From contig CAZYVI010000009.1 of the NCBI GenBank assembly GCA_964651245.1, forward strand, positions 1 to 64,000: 64,000 nt of DNA, written 5' to 3'. A program made the position numbers and the translations under genes. The notes beneath the pieces are model-generated. The model saw only the letters and a program-made list of their open reading frames with translations. It had not been told where the DNA came from and searched no databases. This stretch comes from Avedoeria sp964651245 (GTDB taxonomy: Bacteria > Chloroflexota > Anaerolineae > Epilineales > Epilineaceae). This document shows, one piece after another, positions 26,826 to 35,141 of the stretch; within the stretch, counting starts at the first letter, position 1, and every line of letters begins with the position of its first letter.

Positions 26826-28394
26826 ATGAACCGATCCTGGGCGCGTAGACCGATCCTGATCCTCTCGCCGCTGCTCCTGGCCGTGGTGGGGATCGCCAGC
26901 CTGCCGGTGCTGCCGATGCGGGCGCAGAGCGGGCCGAACCCGAACACCAGCAACTGCGAGCCGAACCTGCAGTCCAGCGTCGCACCCGAGTCGCTGGTGC
27001 TCGGCGAGACCGCGCAGGTTCAGCTCACGATGAACCTCAGTTGCCCGGAGTACAAGCTCCCGGTCGACATCGTGTTCGTCGTCGACACCTCGAACTCGAT
27101 GACGCGCGGTCAGAACGTCATCGGCGTCGATCCGACCGGCGAGGCGGGCGGGGTGATCTCGCTCACGCCGCCGGCCAAGGTCACGCCGCCGCCGCCGGAC
27201 CCCGGTCCGGTGCCGCCTGCGCCGCTGCAGGTCGACCCCCCGCCGGCCAAGACGGCCGATCCGGCGGCGCCGCCCAGCGTGCCCGTGCCCGGCACGTCGC
27301 CCGGCAACCGCAACAGCGATCCGCCGGGCTGCGAGCCGGCGGGCGGCGGCGCCGTCAACCCGGGCGGCGGCGGCGGCGGGCTGCCGACGCTGCCGACGGT
27401 GGGCGCCCCGACGCCCAAGGTGACGCCGAACCCCGGCGCCACGGTGCCCCCCGCCGGTCCCGGTGACCCGGCGGCCACGCGCACGGCGATCTCGACGCGC
27501 CCGACCGCGTCGACGGGCGTCGACGCCGGCCAGCAGGGCGAGCCGGCCGGCACCGAGGACCTCATCCGCCAGGCCAAGGAGTTCATCCGGGACTTCATCG
27601 ACCAGCCCCAGATCCAGCAGGACCTGGCGAACGGCACGCTGCGCGTCGGCCTGGTGTCGTTCGCCGACCGCGGCCGCCGCCTGGTGAGCCTCAACGGCGA
27701 GGGCAAGCGCGTGACGGGCCGCCTCAGCCTGCTGCGCGGCGCGGGCAAGACGCGCATCGACCTCGGGCTGCGGACGGCCGAGGCCGTCCTCTTGGAGCGC
27801 AACAACGCCCGCCGCGTCTTCAACGACGATGACCACACCAAGGTCCTGATCCTGATCAGCGACGGCGGCTTCTGCGCCCGCGACATGCGCGTGCGCGTCG
27901 ACAAGCGGATCGAGGTCATCACGCTGGCGGCCGGCCGCGGCCCCTACGCCACCAAGCTGCGCCAGATGTCGTCCGAGCCGGAGTACGCCTTGAAGCTCAA
28001 CGCCAAGGCGGTCAAGGAGACGATGTTCGTCTACGGCAAGGACTTCCTGCGCACCCGCCCGGTGTCGGTGCCCAGCCTCGAGATGTCGGCCGAGCTCGAG
28101 CCGACGATGCAGCTGGTCGATGGTTCGGCGAGCCCGCCGGCGACGATCGACGGCCAGCGCCTGACCTGGAAGAGCCCCGACATCGACTGGACCCAGCCGG
28201 TCACGCTGACCTATGGCGTCCGTCCGCTGTCGGGCGGGGTGCTGAACGTCAACCGATTGGCGCAGGTCACCTGGCAGGACTCCGAGAAGCGGCCCGGTCT
28301 CGGCGTGTTCCCGGCGATCTTCCTCGACGTGGCGGGCCCGACGGCCACGCCCACGCCGGAGATCAAGCCCACGGCGACGCCCGAGCTCCGCTAG
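26826..28394 (+). CDS. Secreted vWA-domain protein with Thr/Pro-rich end
   Basis: The protein is 522 aa with a signal peptide (about 1-36). A short beta region with Cys precedes a vWA domain whose metal site is intact: Asp87, Ser89, Ser91 in VVDTSNSM. A Pro/Gly-rich, low-complexity insertion of roughly 130 residues (about 110-235) splits the domain after the first strand. The rest of the Rossmann fold follows, with LISDGGFC. A beta domain (WTQPVTLTYGVRP...TWQD) and a Thr/Pro-rich tail come last. It aligns by eye with the N-terminal two-thirds of the protein at 54173 but lacks the Leu-Pro motif and second vWA domain, ending at TPELR. GGAGGGG precedes the ATG. It is followed by a hairpin and a beta-helix gene that may be co-transcribed. 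Confidence 0.85.
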   Translation: MNRSWARRPILILSPLLLAVVGIASLPVLPMRAQSGPNPNTSNCEPNLQSSVAPESLVLGETAQVQLTMNLSCPEYKLPVDIVFVVDTSNSMTRGQNVIGVDPTGEAGGVISLTPPAKVTPPPPDPGPVPPAPLQVDPPPAKTADPAAPPSVPVPGTSPGNRNSDPPGCEPAGGGAVNPGGGGGGLPTLPTVGAPTPKVTPNPGATVPPAGPGDPAATRTAISTRPTASTGVDAGQQGEPAGTEDLIRQAKEFIRDFIDQPQIQQDLANGTLRVGLVSFADRGRRLVSLNGEGKRVTGRLSLLRGAGKTRIDLGLRTAEAVLLERNNARRVFNDDDHTKVLILISDGGFCARDMRVRVDKRIEVITLAAGRGPYATKLRQMSSEPEYALKLNAKAVKETMFVYGKDFLRTRPVSVPSLEMSAELEPTMQLVDGSASPPATIDGQRLTWKSPDIDWTQPVTLTYGVRPLSGGVLNVNRLAQVTWQDSEKRPGLGVFPAIFLDVAGPTATPTPEIKPTATPELR

Positions 28395-28404
28395 CGCCAA
28401 CGAT

Positions 28405-28437
28405 GCGGGCGGGGCGGTCGATGGCCGCCCCGCCCGC
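28405..28437 (+). terminator. Strong hairpin after the vWA gene
   Basis: Thirteen bases (28405-28417) pair perfectly with 28425-28437 around a seven-base loop, ten bases after the vWA stop codon. No T-tract follows, so it may attenuate rather than stop transcription into the beta-helix gene. Confidence 0.5.
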
Positions 28438-28535
28438 GATCGCGCTCCCCCGACGAACCCCGCTTCCCGCTCCACGCCGCGTCCCACGACGCGCCGCGGC
28501 GCTCGACCGCGCCGCCCACCGCCCGGAGGCTCGCC

Positions 28536-30242
28536 ATGTCGCACCGTGCCGCCCACCCGTTCGCCCGGGTCGCCGCCCTCGTCGTGGCTGCCGTTGCCGC
28601 CGCCGGGCTGTTCGGCGGTCCGCCGGCCCCTGTGGCCGCGCAGACCGTGATCTACATCAACGACACCGACGACCCGAATTCGGTCAACAGCCAGTGCGAG
28701 GAACCGTCGGACCCGTGCTCGCTCCGCGGCGCGGTGGGGCGCGCCGCCAACTTCAGCGGCGGCGTCATCATCCGCGCCTGCTTCGACCCGACGATCGTCC
28801 CCGGTGCCGAGCCGTGTCCCAGCGGCGTGCGGCCGCTGAACGCGCGCTCGCGGGGCTTCGACGCCGCCACCGGGCGCTGGACGATCCGGCTGACGCGGGA
28901 CCGCGAGTTCCTGCTGGCGCAGGGAGGCACGTTCATCGACTTCCGGATCGGCTACCCGTGGCGCGGACCGCAGGACAACCGGATCCGCATCGAGTCCGCC
29001 GGGACGACGATGGAGACGGCGTTCCGGGTCGCCAGCCAGCGCAACGTCCTGGCCGGCTTCGAGCTGCGCGGCGCGTTCACCGAGGCCGCGATCCACGTGC
29101 CGGGCGGCATCCTGGGCGAGGCCGCCCGGCTCAACCAGCTCGGCCCCGGCCTGGTGTTCGCCGGCATTCCGGCCGGCGCCGGCATCAAGCTCACCAGCGA
29201 GCTGGCGACGGCGAACACCGTCGTCGGCAACTGGTGCGGCATCACCGGCGACGGCACCGTCGTCGACCCGGTGTTCGAGGACTGCGTCCAGATCGACCAG
29301 GGCGCGCACGGCAACATCATCGGCGACCTCGATCCCTCGAACCGCAACGTGTTCGCCGCCAGCACGAACGGCGGCGGCGTGATCGTCGAAGGACCGGACG
29401 CCGCCAACAACGCGATCCAGGGCAACTACTTCGGGATGCTGGCCAGCGGGCAGGACACGCCGACGACGAAGCTCAAGACCGGCATCCAGCTCATCCTCGG
29501 GCCCCAAGCGACCAAGATCCAGCGCAACGTCATCAGCGGCAACGGCACGGCCGGCATCTACCTCTCGGATGCGGCCGTCGGCACCGAGATCGATGACAAC
29601 CTGATCGGCACCGACCCCAGCGGGACGCGCTGCGTCCCGAACCGCGGCTACGGGATCCACCTCCTCGGCGGCCCGCAGGGCACGAAGATCCGGCGCAACA
29701 CGATCCGCTGCAACACCTCGGGCGGCATCTTGATGTCGGGCGTCAACACGCGCGACAACGTGGCCAGCCAGAACAGCATCGCGGCCAACAAGGCGGCCAA
29801 CGCCATCAGCGTCATCCAAGGCGCCAACCGCGGCGTTCAGCCGCCGGTCATCACCCGCGCCGAGCGCACCCGCGTGGCCGGCACGGCCTGCGCTTACTGC
29901 ACGATCGAGGTCTTCTCCGACAACGACGCCGAGGCCGAGACGTTCGAGGGCGCCACCACCGCCGATGGCGACGGCAACTGGGCGCTCGATAAGCCGGAGG
30001 GCATGAAAGGCCCGTTCGTGACCGCGACCGCCACCGACGGCGACAACACGTCGGGCACCGCCCCGGCCAAGGCCGTGACCGCCGGCAGCCCGACGACCCC
30101 GGCGCCGACGCCCGCCGAGCCCACGGCCACCCCGACCTCCGCGCCGACCGAGCCGACCGCGACGGCGCCGACTCCCTCGACCCCGAGCGGCGGCGGCCGG
30201 ATCTTCCTGCCGTGGTCGGGCCGAGAGGCGCCGCGGGGCTAG
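28536..30242 (+). CDS. Secreted CSLREA-type beta-helix protein with Leu-Pro terminus
   Basis: The protein is 568 aa with a signal peptide (about 1-36, ending VAAQ). The mature N-terminus INDTDDPNSVNSQCEEP then PCSLRGAV is a CSLREA-like entry domain. Residues about 80-430 carry repeated rungs such as NRNVFAAS, GNYFGML, RNVISGNGTAGIYLS and RRNTIRCNTSGGILMS, typical of right-handed parallel beta-helix proteins. An Ig-like bacterial domain follows (about 440-510, with CAYCTIEVFSDND). The tail is Thr/Pro-rich, ending GGGRIFLPWSGREAPRG. GGAGG lies six bases before the ATG. It sits 141 bases after the vWA gene in the same direction. The likely role is cell-surface binding or structure. Confidence 0.85.
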   Translation: MSHRAAHPFARVAALVVAAVAAAGLFGGPPAPVAAQTVIYINDTDDPNSVNSQCEEPSDPCSLRGAVGRAANFSGGVIIRACFDPTIVPGAEPCPSGVRPLNARSRGFDAATGRWTIRLTRDREFLLAQGGTFIDFRIGYPWRGPQDNRIRIESAGTTMETAFRVASQRNVLAGFELRGAFTEAAIHVPGGILGEAARLNQLGPGLVFAGIPAGAGIKLTSELATANTVVGNWCGITGDGTVVDPVFEDCVQIDQGAHGNIIGDLDPSNRNVFAASTNGGGVIVEGPDAANNAIQGNYFGMLASGQDTPTTKLKTGIQLILGPQATKIQRNVISGNGTAGIYLSDAAVGTEIDDNLIGTDPSGTRCVPNRGYGIHLLGGPQGTKIRRNTIRCNTSGGILMSGVNTRDNVASQNSIAANKAANAISVIQGANRGVQPPVITRAERTRVAGTACAYCTIEVFSDNDAEAETFEGATTADGDGNWALDKPEGMKGPFVTATATDGDNTSGTAPAKAVTAGSPTTPAPTPAEPTATPTSAPTEPTATAPTPSTPSGGGRIFLPWSGREAPRG

Positions 30243-30249
30243 CGAGCCG

Positions 30250-31644
30250 TCAGCCGGTCGGCGGCCGGCGCAGCCGCCCGCCGACCGGCAGCACGCTGTA
30301 GCCCTGGGCCACGAGGGCGTCGACGTCGCCGAGCATGCGGCGGCCGTCGACGATCAGGTACGGCGGGGCGACGGTGCGGCTGAGGACGCTGCCGAGGCCA
30401 CGGAACTCCTCCCAGTCCGTCGAGATGAACAGGGCGTCGCTGCCCTCCAGCGCCGCTTGGGCGCTCGGCCAATAGCTGATGCGCTCGAAGAGGTGGTTGC
30501 GCGACGGATCGAACCAGCGGGCCGCCTCGCGGTTCGCCAGCGGGTCGTACGCCCGGATCTCGCGCACGCCGCGCGCCAGGAGCCCCTCGACGACCTTGAG
30601 CGCCGAGCTGTCGCGCATGTCGTTCGTGTGCTTCTTGAACGCCAGCCCGAGCAGGGCCACGCTGCGGTTGTTGAAGTGGAAGCCGGCCTCGTGGACCGCC
30701 CGGTCCAAGAGATACGTCTTCTGGTACTCGTTGATGTCGTAGACCGCCTGCAGCAGGTGGTACGGCTGGCCGTGGCTGCGGAACTGGTACATCAGCGACT
30801 GGATGTCCTTGCCGAAGCAGCTGCCGCCGGCGCCGTTCGAGACGTACGAGCCCCAGGTGCTGATCCGATCGTCGGCGGTCACGCCGCGCTTGAGGTCTTC
30901 CATGTCGATCGCCTCGAACGTCTCGCCGAGGCGGGCGCCGATGCCGTTCCAAAACGAGATGTAGGTCAACAGCAGCGTGTTGGCCACGTACTTGATGGCT
31001 TCGGCCGTCTCGGGCGTCGTCTCGATGTAGCCGATGCGGACGTGGTGGTGGAACTGCGGGTAGACCCGCCGCAGGATCTCGCGATCGGCCGCCGCGTCGG
31101 TGCCGATGACGATCCGGTCGGGGCGGCGTGACTTCTCGACCGCGTTGCCCTCCGGCAAGAACTCCGGGTTGGACGCCGCGCCGACGTTGTCGGCCCCGTG
31201 CTCGGCCAGGATGCCCTGCAGGAGCCGGACGGTGCCGATCGGCACCGTGCTCTTGTTGACGATCACGACGCGCCGGCTTGGATCGGCGCGCCGGGCCAGC
31301 CGCTCGGCCAGGAACGACGCCACCGCCTTGTAGGCCGTCATGTCCGTCGAGCCGTCGAGGTTCGGCGGCGTCGGCGGCGCCATGAAGATCGCCTCGGCCC
31401 CGTCAAGGGCGGCGTCGATCCGATCGGGACCGATAAAGTGGAGGTAGCGGCCCAGCGTCTCGCCGATGACCTCGACCAGACCGGGCTCGTTGACGTAGTG
31501 CTCGATGCGCGCCCGATCGCCCGAGGCATAGGCGTCGAGCTTGGCCAGGTCGATGTCGTAGGCGTAGACCTCGTGGCCGTTCTCGGCCAGCACCGCGGCG
31601 TGCGTCAACCCGACGAAGCCGGTACCGGCGACGACGATCTTCAT
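30250..31644 (-). CDS. ugd: UDP-glucose 6-dehydrogenase family (UDP-glucose/GDP-mannose dehydrogenase)
   Basis: The protein is 464 aa. The NAD-binding start MKIVVAGTGFVGLTHAAVLAE, the STVPIGT segment, NPEFLPEGNAV, the dimer helix with EAIKYVANTLL, and the catalytic Cys in GAGGSCFGKD are all present. So are the C-terminal AFKKHTNDMRDS and the final Rossmann domain (IRAYDPLA). It oxidises a nucleotide sugar at C6, most likely UDP-glucose to UDP-glucuronate, for surface polysaccharides. The exact sugar cannot be fixed from sequence. The ATG at 31644 has AAGGA upstream and an extended -10 promoter at 31678. The beta-helix gene converges on it with only seven bases between stops. Confidence 0.9.
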   Translation of the reverse strand: MKIVVAGTGFVGLTHAAVLAENGHEVYAYDIDLAKLDAYASGDRARIEHYVNEPGLVEVIGETLGRYLHFIGPDRIDAALDGAEAIFMAPPTPPNLDGSTDMTAYKAVASFLAERLARRADPSRRVVIVNKSTVPIGTVRLLQGILAEHGADNVGAASNPEFLPEGNAVEKSRRPDRIVIGTDAAADREILRRVYPQFHHHVRIGYIETTPETAEAIKYVANTLLLTYISFWNGIGARLGETFEAIDMEDLKRGVTADDRISTWGSYVSNGAGGSCFGKDIQSLMYQFRSHGQPYHLLQAVYDINEYQKTYLLDRAVHEAGFHFNNRSVALLGLAFKKHTNDMRDSSALKVVEGLLARGVREIRAYDPLANREAARWFDPSRNHLFERISYWPSAQAALEGSDALFISTDWEEFRGLGSVLSRTVAPPYLIVDGRRMLGDVDALVAQGYSVLPVGGRLRRPPTG

Positions 31645-31677
31645 GGCTCGTTCCTTGGATCACGGACGGGGCGGCCG

Positions 31678-31686
31678 AGTATATCA
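31678..31686 (-). promoter_or_regulatory. Extended -10 promoter for ugd
   Basis: The minus strand reads TG-A-TATACT (31686-31678), an extended -10 element, 34 bases before the ugd start codon. No convincing -35 box is present, as expected for this promoter type. Confidence 0.55.
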
Positions 31687-31720
31687 CGCCCCTCCGCCGC
31701 CCCGGTTCGACGCCCGGCGG

Positions 31721-32047
31721 TTACGCGCCGCCCGGCGGCGGCCAGATGCCGACGACATCGCCGGTCGCCCGGTCGTAGACCACGCCCGTCGACGGCGGGA
31801 AGCGCTGCAGTCCCTCGGCCCGCAGCCGCGGCGCGTGGTCGCGCTCGTAGGCGGCGAACGCCTCGCGCGTGGCGAACAGGTAGCGGCACTCGATCCGCCG
31901 TCCCCCGCCGTCGGCATCGACGGTGACCTCGGCCCGCAGCGCTCCGGCCGCGCAGACCTCGGCTGCGTGGCCGCCGACCAGCCAGGCCCGCATCGCCGAC
32001 GCCACCGCAACGTCCGGGCATGAGATCCGCACCGTGTACGCCACCAT
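31721..32047 (-). CDS. DUF4286-family protein
   Basis: The protein is 108 aa. The layout matches DUF4286: an N-terminal strand VAYTVRISCPD, a helix with AWLVGGHAAEVCAAGALRAEV, the central RRIECRYLFATREAFAAYERDHAPRLRAEGLQRFPP, and a short end. It is a small ferredoxin-like alpha/beta protein of unknown role, probably cytoplasmic. The start at 32047 places GGGAGG six bases upstream; the ATG two codons earlier would abut the ribosome-binding site. The ugd gene follows in the same direction but has its own promoter. Confidence 0.75.
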   Translation of the reverse strand: MVAYTVRISCPDVAVASAMRAWLVGGHAAEVCAAGALRAEVTVDADGGGRRIECRYLFATREAFAAYERDHAPRLRAEGLQRFPPSTGVVYDRATGDVVGIWPPPGGA

Positions 32048-32272
32048 CGCCATCCTCCCGCCCGCCGCGCCGGCCCATGCGCCGACGCTCATTCTACGCC
32101 GCCGTGCCGGCGCACGGCCCGCGGCCGACGCGCGCTCACGCTACGCGCCGGCCACGGCCGTTGCCTTCGGGAAATGACAGGCGCGACCGGGCGTGCGCCT
32201 AGTGTCAACATAGACGCGACATCATCGCATATGTGGCGAGTGCATCAGACAAGACTTCCCTTCCTGACCTAC

Positions 32273-32301
32273 TTGAAATCGATTGGTGTTTCGCATACGC
32301 T
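32273..32301 (+). promoter_or_regulatory. Promoter for the subtilase gene
   Basis: TTGAAA (32273-32278) and TACGCT (32296-32301) are 17 bases apart in a locally AT-richer stretch (about 32200-32310). Transcription from about 32308 leaves a leader of roughly 30 bases, which excludes the longer upstream reading frame as the true start. Confidence 0.6.
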
Positions 32302-32338
32302 ATCGCCCGTTCATCCGTGCTCCCCAGTGCACGAGGCG

Positions 32339-33763
32339 ATGGGTAGGCAGACGGTGGTGATGCGCAGGTTGCACACCTGGGTCGTGGGAGGCGCGGTGAT
32401 CGGGATCGGCGCGCTGGCGCATCCGGCCAGCACGGCGGCGATGCCCGACGCGTCCCACGCCACCGCTCGGCTCATCATCGGTTATCGGCCGGGCGCCGAC
32501 GGCTCCGAGCTCATCCCCGTTCATGTCCGGCTCGGCGCACGGGTGCTCCGGTACGTTCCGGCCTTGCACGCCGCGGTGGTGTCCCTGCCCCCCGACGCCA
32601 CCGCGGCGTCCGGCCCCTTCACATCGACTCTCTCCGGCGACGAGGCGGCGGCCGCCGCGACGTTCGGGAACCCGGTGACGGCAGCGCCGCCACCCCCCGA
32701 CGTCGCGGCGGCCGCACAGCTCTACGCGGCCCAGGCCGCCGTCGCCTTCGTCGAGTCCGACGCCCGCGCCGCCGTCGGCGGTTGGGCGTCGGGCGATCGG
32801 CCTGCGGCCGGCCGCGGGAGCGCGGCGTGGGCCGCACCGGCCGCACCCGCCGCCCCGGCCGCCGACCCGCTGGCCGATCGGCAGTGGCACCTCGCGGCCG
32901 CTCGGCTGCCGGCGGCCTGGCGCCGCGTCTCGGCCGACGGGATCCGCATCGCCGTCGTCGACACCGGCGTCGACGCCACCCACCCCGACCTGGCGGGCGC
33001 ACAGGACACCGGTTGGAGCGCCGTCGACGGCGGCGGCGACACCACCGACCGCCACGGCCACGGCACGGCGGTGGCCGGCGTCGTCGCCGCCATCGCCGGC
33101 AACGGCGTCGGCGTGGCCGGCGCGGCGCCGGGGGCGCGGATCGTCCCGGTGCGCGCCCTGGGCGCCGACGGCACAGGCTGGATGTCGGACATCGCGGCCG
33201 GGATCGTCTGGGCCGCCGACCACGGCGCCTCGATCATCGTCGTGGCCGCCGGCAGCCCGGCGCCGCTGCGGCTGGTTCGCGACGCCGTGGACTACGCCAC
33301 CCGGCGCGGGGCGCTCGTCGTCGCCGCCGCCGGCAACGCCGGGTCGACGGCGGTCGATCACCCGGCGGCCGACCCGGGCGCGCTGGCCGTCGCCGCCGTC
33401 GACGCCTCGGGCGCGCTCGCGCCGTGGTCGAACCGCGGACCGGACGTGGCGCTCGGCGCGCCAGGCACTGCGATCCTGACCACCGCCCGCGGCGGCGGCT
33501 ACGTGAGCGCCGAGGGCAGCAGCGTCGCGGCCGCGATCGTGGCCGGGGCGGCGGCATTGCGGGCGGCCCAGGACCCCGGCGCCACGCCGCTCGACCTCGC
33601 CCGCCGGCTCGTCGCCCGCGCCGCCCACCCGACGGGCGCCGCCGACCTGGCCATGCCCGGCCGCATCGACGCCGACGCCGTGACCGCGCCCGACCCGGCG
33701 GCGCGCCTGCCGGGCGCCTGGCGCCAGCCGCGCGCCGTGTTCCTGCCCGCGCTGCAGCGCTAG
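32339..33763 (+). CDS. Secreted subtilisin-like serine protease (S8) with Leu-Pro terminus
   Basis: The protein is 474 aa. A signal peptide lies in about residues 8-35. A propeptide-like region (about 40-165) contains LIIGYRPGADG. The catalytic triad is Asp208 (VVDTGVDATHPDL), His241 (HGHGTAVAG) and Ser395 (EGSSVAAAIVAG), with the oxyanion Asn in AAAGNAGS. The serine block GSSVAAA is divergent from the usual GTSMAAP, but the Ser is kept. It ends RAVFLPALQR, the exported-protein terminus seen in this window. The start could be 32339 (GAGG three bases upstream) or 32360; both fit the promoter at 32273. It probably degrades extracellular protein or processes surface proteins. Confidence 0.88.
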   Translation: MGRQTVVMRRLHTWVVGGAVIGIGALAHPASTAAMPDASHATARLIIGYRPGADGSELIPVHVRLGARVLRYVPALHAAVVSLPPDATAASGPFTSTLSGDEAAAAATFGNPVTAAPPPPDVAAAAQLYAAQAAVAFVESDARAAVGGWASGDRPAAGRGSAAWAAPAAPAAPAADPLADRQWHLAAARLPAAWRRVSADGIRIAVVDTGVDATHPDLAGAQDTGWSAVDGGGDTTDRHGHGTAVAGVVAAIAGNGVGVAGAAPGARIVPVRALGADGTGWMSDIAAGIVWAADHGASIIVVAAGSPAPLRLVRDAVDYATRRGALVVAAAGNAGSTAVDHPAADPGALAVAAVDASGALAPWSNRGPDVALGAPGTAILTTARGGGYVSAEGSSVAAAIVAGAAALRAAQDPGATPLDLARRLVARAAHPTGAADLAMPGRIDADAVTAPDPAARLPGAWRQPRAVFLPALQR

Positions 33764-33800
33764 CCGCCCGGCCCGCGCTGCGCCGCCCGCCGCCTCGCCC

Positions 33801-33843
33801 CGGCGGGCGCCGGCATCCCGATCCCGCTCCGGCGCGCCCGCCG
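33801..33843. terminator. Bidirectional hairpin between convergent genes
   Basis: CGGCGGGCGCCGG (33801-33813) pairs with CCGGCGCGCCCGCCG (33829-33843), with a two-base bulge in the 3' arm. It lies between the subtilase and HEAT-like genes. No T-tract is seen. Confidence 0.45.
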
Positions 33844-33875
33844 CGATCCCCGCGGGCGCAGCCGTGACGACGGCG

Positions 33876-35066
33876 CTACGCCACCCACCGCGCCAGCAGC
33901 GCGCGCGCCAGCGCGTCGCCGCGCTCGCCGCCGGCGCGGGCGCACCACGTCTCGTAGACCGCCAGCGCCTCGGGACCGAGGCGCTCGGCGCCGAGCACGA
34001 GGTCGGTCAGGACGACGTGGAGCCGTGCGTCAACCGGGCTGGCCGTCCGCAGGTAGCCCCACCACCGCAGGACCGGCGCCAGGCTCTGCGGCCCGGCCAG
34101 GATCAGGCAGGCCTCGAAGCGCGAGCGCGCCGGCGCCGACAACAGCGCAAGCCCTGGCCAGGCGTCGGCGGGGTCGGGCACCGGCCCGACGAGGACGACG
34201 CGCTCGCCTCGCGGCGCCGCGGCGGCCGCGGCGGTGCAGGCGCGCTCGAGCTGCGCCGCCTGCTCGGCCACGCTGTGGCGATCGGTGCTGAACAGCAGCT
34301 GCCGGCCGCCGAGCCGCGCCGCGAACGCATCGCGCCGGCGGTCGGCCAGCGGCCCGGTAGCCGGGCCCGCCAGCAGCACCAGCGTCTCGGCGGCATCGTC
34401 GGCCAGCCGCGCCAGGTGGTCGACGAGGTCGGCCTCGGCGTCGAGCAGCAGCGGCAAGCCCACCGTGATATCGGCCGGCAGCGCCCCGCCGTCGGCCACG
34501 AACCGCTCGAGGTGGGCCTGCTCGAGCGTCCGCGCCGCCGGCAGGTCCAGCCGCCGCAGCAGCCGCAGCGCCTCCGACCGGTGCTCGGGGCGCGGGCTCA
34601 GCAGCACCGCCTCGACGCCGGCCGCCGCGTCGCGCTCGCCCAGCGCCAACAGCGCCACCGCGGCCGCGATCCGCACCCGCGCGTCGAGGTCGCCGGCCGC
34701 CTCGCGCAGCAGCCGGGCGGCGAAGGCGTCGCCGGTGCCGCCCAGGAGCTCGAGGAGGCGGCAGCGCTGGCCGATGCCCAGGCTGTGGTCGAGCGCCTCG
34801 CGGGCCGCCACGGCCGTGAGCTGCGGCCCGAAGGCGCGGGCGGCGTCGCGCAGCACGTCGTCGCCGTAGCGGGCGTAGGCGCGGACCAGCGCCGGCGCGG
34901 CGTCGGCCGGGCGCAGCGCCGCCACCAGCAGGGCGGCGCCGCGCCGGACGTCGGGCGACGCGTCGAGCAGCTGGGCGGCCAGGGCGTGGAAGCCGATGCC
35001 CGATCCGTCGTACGCCGCGCGGACCGCGGGATCTCCCTCGTGGCTCACGCTACCATTCTGGCGCAT
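33876..35066 (-). CDS. HEAT-repeat-like protein, function unknown
   Basis: The protein is about 396 aa, rich in Ala, Leu and Arg, with repeated helical pairs over roughly residues 15-200. Segments such as LLDASPDVRRGAALLVAALR, LLREAAGDLDARVRIAAAVALLALGERDAAAGVEAVL and RSEALRLLRRLDLP are typical of HEAT or PBS-lyase HEAT repeats. The second half looks like an alpha/beta fold with strands VVLVGPVPD and ETLVLLAGPA. No signal peptide or membrane segment is seen, so it is probably a cytoplasmic interaction protein. The start at 35066 is the first ATG with a GAGGG upstream, although very close; a GTG at 35048 is possible. It is divergent from ferrochelatase. Confidence 0.6.
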   Translation of the reverse strand: MRQNGSVSHEGDPAVRAAYDGSGIGFHALAAQLLDASPDVRRGAALLVAALRPADAAPALVRAYARYGDDVLRDAARAFGPQLTAVAAREALDHSLGIGQRCRLLELLGGTGDAFAARLLREAAGDLDARVRIAAAVALLALGERDAAAGVEAVLLSPRPEHRSEALRLLRRLDLPAARTLEQAHLERFVADGGALPADITVGLPLLLDAEADLVDHLARLADDAAETLVLLAGPATGPLADRRRDAFAARLGGRQLLFSTDRHSVAEQAAQLERACTAAAAAAPRGERVVLVGPVPDPADAWPGLALLSAPARSRFEACLILAGPQSLAPVLRWWGYLRTASPVDARLHVVLTDLVLGAERLGPEALAVYETWCARAGGERGDALARALLARWVA

Positions 35067-35141
35067 CCCTCGGCCGCAGGCCACACCCTTGTCCTACGTC
35101 CCGCCGACGCCGGCGCCGCCGGCCCGCCCGCGGAGGACCGC

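Noticed and set aside
32174..32338. N-terminal extension of the subtilase
   Set aside because: It would place the start upstream of the TTGAAA/TACGCT promoter and in front of a good signal peptide.
33864..35141. Large plus-strand open frame upstream of and joined to ferrochelatase
   Set aside because: It is the shadow of the HEAT-like gene on the minus strand. Ferrochelatase similarity begins only after 35142, where a ribosome-binding site is present.
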